This document shows, piece after piece, positions 5,021 through 6,543 of a DNA stretch of 6,543 nt. The position numbers were made by a program, and so were the translations under genes. The notes under the pieces were generated by a model, which saw only the letters and a program-made list of their open reading frames with translations, was not told where the DNA came from and did no database searches. Each line of letters begins with the position of its first letter. Position 1 is the stretch's first letter. Origin of the DNA: an uncultured Clostridia bacterium (GTDB taxonomy: Bacteria; Bacillota; Clostridia; Oscillospirales; Ruminococcaceae); NCBI GenBank assembly GCA_937907305.1, contig CALERQ010000121.1, positions 1 to 6,543 of the forward strand, in the 5' to 3' direction.

Positions 5021-6543
5021 GCGCGCGCGAATGGACCCCGGCCCAAAAACAGGCCATCACCACCCGGGGCGGAGATCTTCTGATCTCGGCGGCGGCGGGC
5101 AGCGGCAAGACCGCTGTGCTGACCGAACGGGTGCTGACCCTCATCACCGACCCGGAGCGCCCGGTGGATATTGACCGGCTGCTTATTGTGACCTTCTCCA
5201 ACGCCGCGGCAGAGGAAATGCGGCAGAGAATCGCGGCCCGGCTGTACGAGCGGATGGAGCAGGAGCCGGAAAACGCCACCCTGCGGCGGCAGAGCCTGCT
5301 GCTGGGAAATGCCGAGATCTGTACCATCCATGCCTTCTGTTACCGACTCATCCGGGAGAACTTCCAGGCGCTGGGGCTGCCCGGCGACATGGCCCTGGGC
5401 CGGGATGGGGAGGACGAGCTTTTGCAGGCGGCGGTGCTGGAGCAGCTGCTGGATGAGGAGTATGAAAAGGCCGAGCCGACCTTCATGCGGCTCATCGAGC
5501 TGTTTTCCGGCAGCCGAAATGACCGCAGGGTCATGGCTTCGCTGCTGCTTCTGTACCGCTTTTTGCGCAATCATCCCTTCTACCGGGACTGGGCCGGGGA
5601 GTACATCACCGCCGATACCGAAACGCCGCTGGATGAGACCATCTGGAGCGGGCTGCTGCGGCAGCGGGCTGCGGAGGACTTGCAATATGCCGACGACCTG
5701 CTGCGGGACTGCATGGACCTGCTGGGACAGAGCAACGACGAGACCCTGTGGGAAGTGGTGACGCCGGTGGTCATGCAGGACCGGGAGATGCTCTCCCGGC
5801 TGATGACCGCGGTGATCCGGGAGGAATGGGATACCGCCATAACCCGGATGCTGGAGGCGAGCTTTCCGCAGTTCCCGCGGAAAAAGTGGACCGATGCCGA
5901 GACCAAGGAAACAGTGCTGAAGCTGCGCCGCCGGGCCGCCGAGGCCGTGACGGAACTCAAGACGAAGGTGTTCCTGATGGGGGAGGCGCAGTACCGGGAA
6001 GACCAGCAGAAGCTGGCCCCGCTGATGGAGCGGCTGCGCGCGCTGATCCTGGAATTTGACAGCCGGTACGCCGCCGCCAAGCTGGAACGGCGAAAGCTGG
6101 ACTTTGGCGACCTGGAGCATAATGCCCTGGCCCTGCTGGTACGGCCGGACGGCACCCCGACCGCCCTTGCCGCGGAGCTGGGGGGCCGGTATGCCGAGAT
6201 CATGCTGGATGAGTACCAGGATACCAACGCCCTGCAGGAGAAGATCTTTGCCGCGCTGACGGCAGGGGGTTGCCACCGCTTCATGGTGGGTGATGTCAAG
6301 CAGAGCATTTATGGCTTCCGGGAGGCTTGCCCCGAAAACTTCCTGGAGAAGCGGGAAAGCTATGCTCCGGCGGAGGAAGGGACCTTCCCGGCGAAGATCG
6401 CCCTGAACGCCAACTTCCGCACCCGGCGGGAGATCACCGGCTTTACCAACCGGCTGTTCAGCCGCATTATGACCCAGAGAACGGCGGGAATGGATTACCT
6501 GCCGGAAGATGAGCTGGTCGCCGCCCTGCCGTATGACTACAGC
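5017..6543 (+). CDS. addA: Helicase-exonuclease AddAB, subunit AddA, N-terminal part, 3' truncated by window edge
   Basis: The frame is open from ATG 5017 to the end of the window (509 codons), about two fifths of the usual AddA length of roughly 1200 residues. AddA is the active UvrD-type (SF1A) 3'-5' helicase subunit and normally also carries a C-terminal nuclease domain, which lies outside the window. Helicase motifs appear in order: the Q-motif region EWTPAQKQAI (5-14), Walker A AAAGSGKT (25-32), motif Ia TFSNAAAEEM (59-68), ICTIHAFC (101-108), LDFGDLE (361-367), Walker B MLDEYQDTN (396-404), motif III FMVGDVKQSIYGFR (422-435) and motif IV NANFRTRREI (464-473). The GDVKQSIY wording is typical of AddA rather than PcrA or Rep. 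Start choice is clear: a strong ribosome binding site, an ATGA overlap with addB, and the normal distance to Walker A. Co-transcription and coupled translation with addB are expected. Confidence 0.96.
   Translation, partial: MSAREWTPAQKQAITTRGGDLLISAAAGSGKTAVLTERVLTLITDPERPVDIDRLLIVTFSNAAAEEMRQRIAARLYERMEQEPENATLRRQSLLLGNAEICTIHAFCYRLIRENFQALGLPGDMALGRDGEDELLQAAVLEQLLDEEYEKAEPTFMRLIELFSGSRNDRRVMASLLLLYRFLRNHPFYRDWAGEYITADTETPLDETIWSGLLRQRAAEDLQYADDLLRDCMDLLGQSNDETLWEVVTPVVMQDREMLSRLMTAVIREEWDTAITRMLEASFPQFPRKKWTDAETKETVLKLRRRAAEAVTELKTKVFLMGEAQYREDQQKLAPLMERLRALILEFDSRYAAAKLERRKLDFGDLEHNALALLVRPDGTPTALAAELGGRYAEIMLDEYQDTNALQEKIFAALTAGGCHRFMVGDVKQSIYGFREACPENFLEKRESYAPAEEGTFPAKIALNANFRTRREITGFTNRLFSRIMTQRTAGMDYLPEDELVAALPYDYS

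Noticed and set aside
4945..6276. 443-codon open frame on the minus strand across addA
   Set aside because: It is antisense to well-conserved helicase motifs, with Gln/Leu/Gly-rich low-complexity composition; a shadow frame.
6304..6336. Gly in AddA motif GDVKQSIYGFR instead of the more usual Arg
   Set aside because: The catalytic residues of the motif are intact, so a single substitution here is likely normal family variation.

Overview
The window comes from a GC-rich, endospore-lineage Firmicute, most likely a clostridial gut-type bacterium (Oscillospiraceae/Ruminococcaceae-like). That placement is an inference from the spoIVB-spo0A gene pair, AddAB-type rather than RecBCD-type recombination enzymes, strong AGGAGG ribosome binding sites and GCC/CTG-rich codon use. 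All four genes lie on the + strand.

Left part (1-1390): the C-terminal end of the sporulation serine peptidase SpoIVB, a 130-bp AT-rich gap carrying a good sigma-A-type promoter, then a full-length Spo0A master regulator closed by a strong intrinsic terminator. The Spo0A is unusual. The residue aligning with the phosphoacceptor Asp56 is Glu, and the following conserved Pro60 is Ser. The rest of the phosphorylation pocket and the DNA-binding domain are well conserved.

Middle (1391-1741): about 350 bp without a credible gene. It holds a predicted promoter with an extended -10, two imperfect LexA-like (SOS) boxes, and a leader of about 250 nt. The leader contains a striking cloverleaf-shaped inverted-repeat element at 1597-1678, made of one 10-bp closing stem and three arms that all have a TGC loop. 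A C-rich, G-poor tract then runs up to the addB ribosome binding site.

Right part (1742-6543): addB (complete, 1092 aa) and addA (first 509 aa, running off the window), joined by an ATGA stop/start overlap. Together they encode the AddAB helicase-nuclease that processes double-strand DNA ends for RecA loading. No mobile element, CRISPR array, tRNA or rRNA was seen. The observations most worth following are the Glu56 Spo0A and the cloverleaf leader of addBA.
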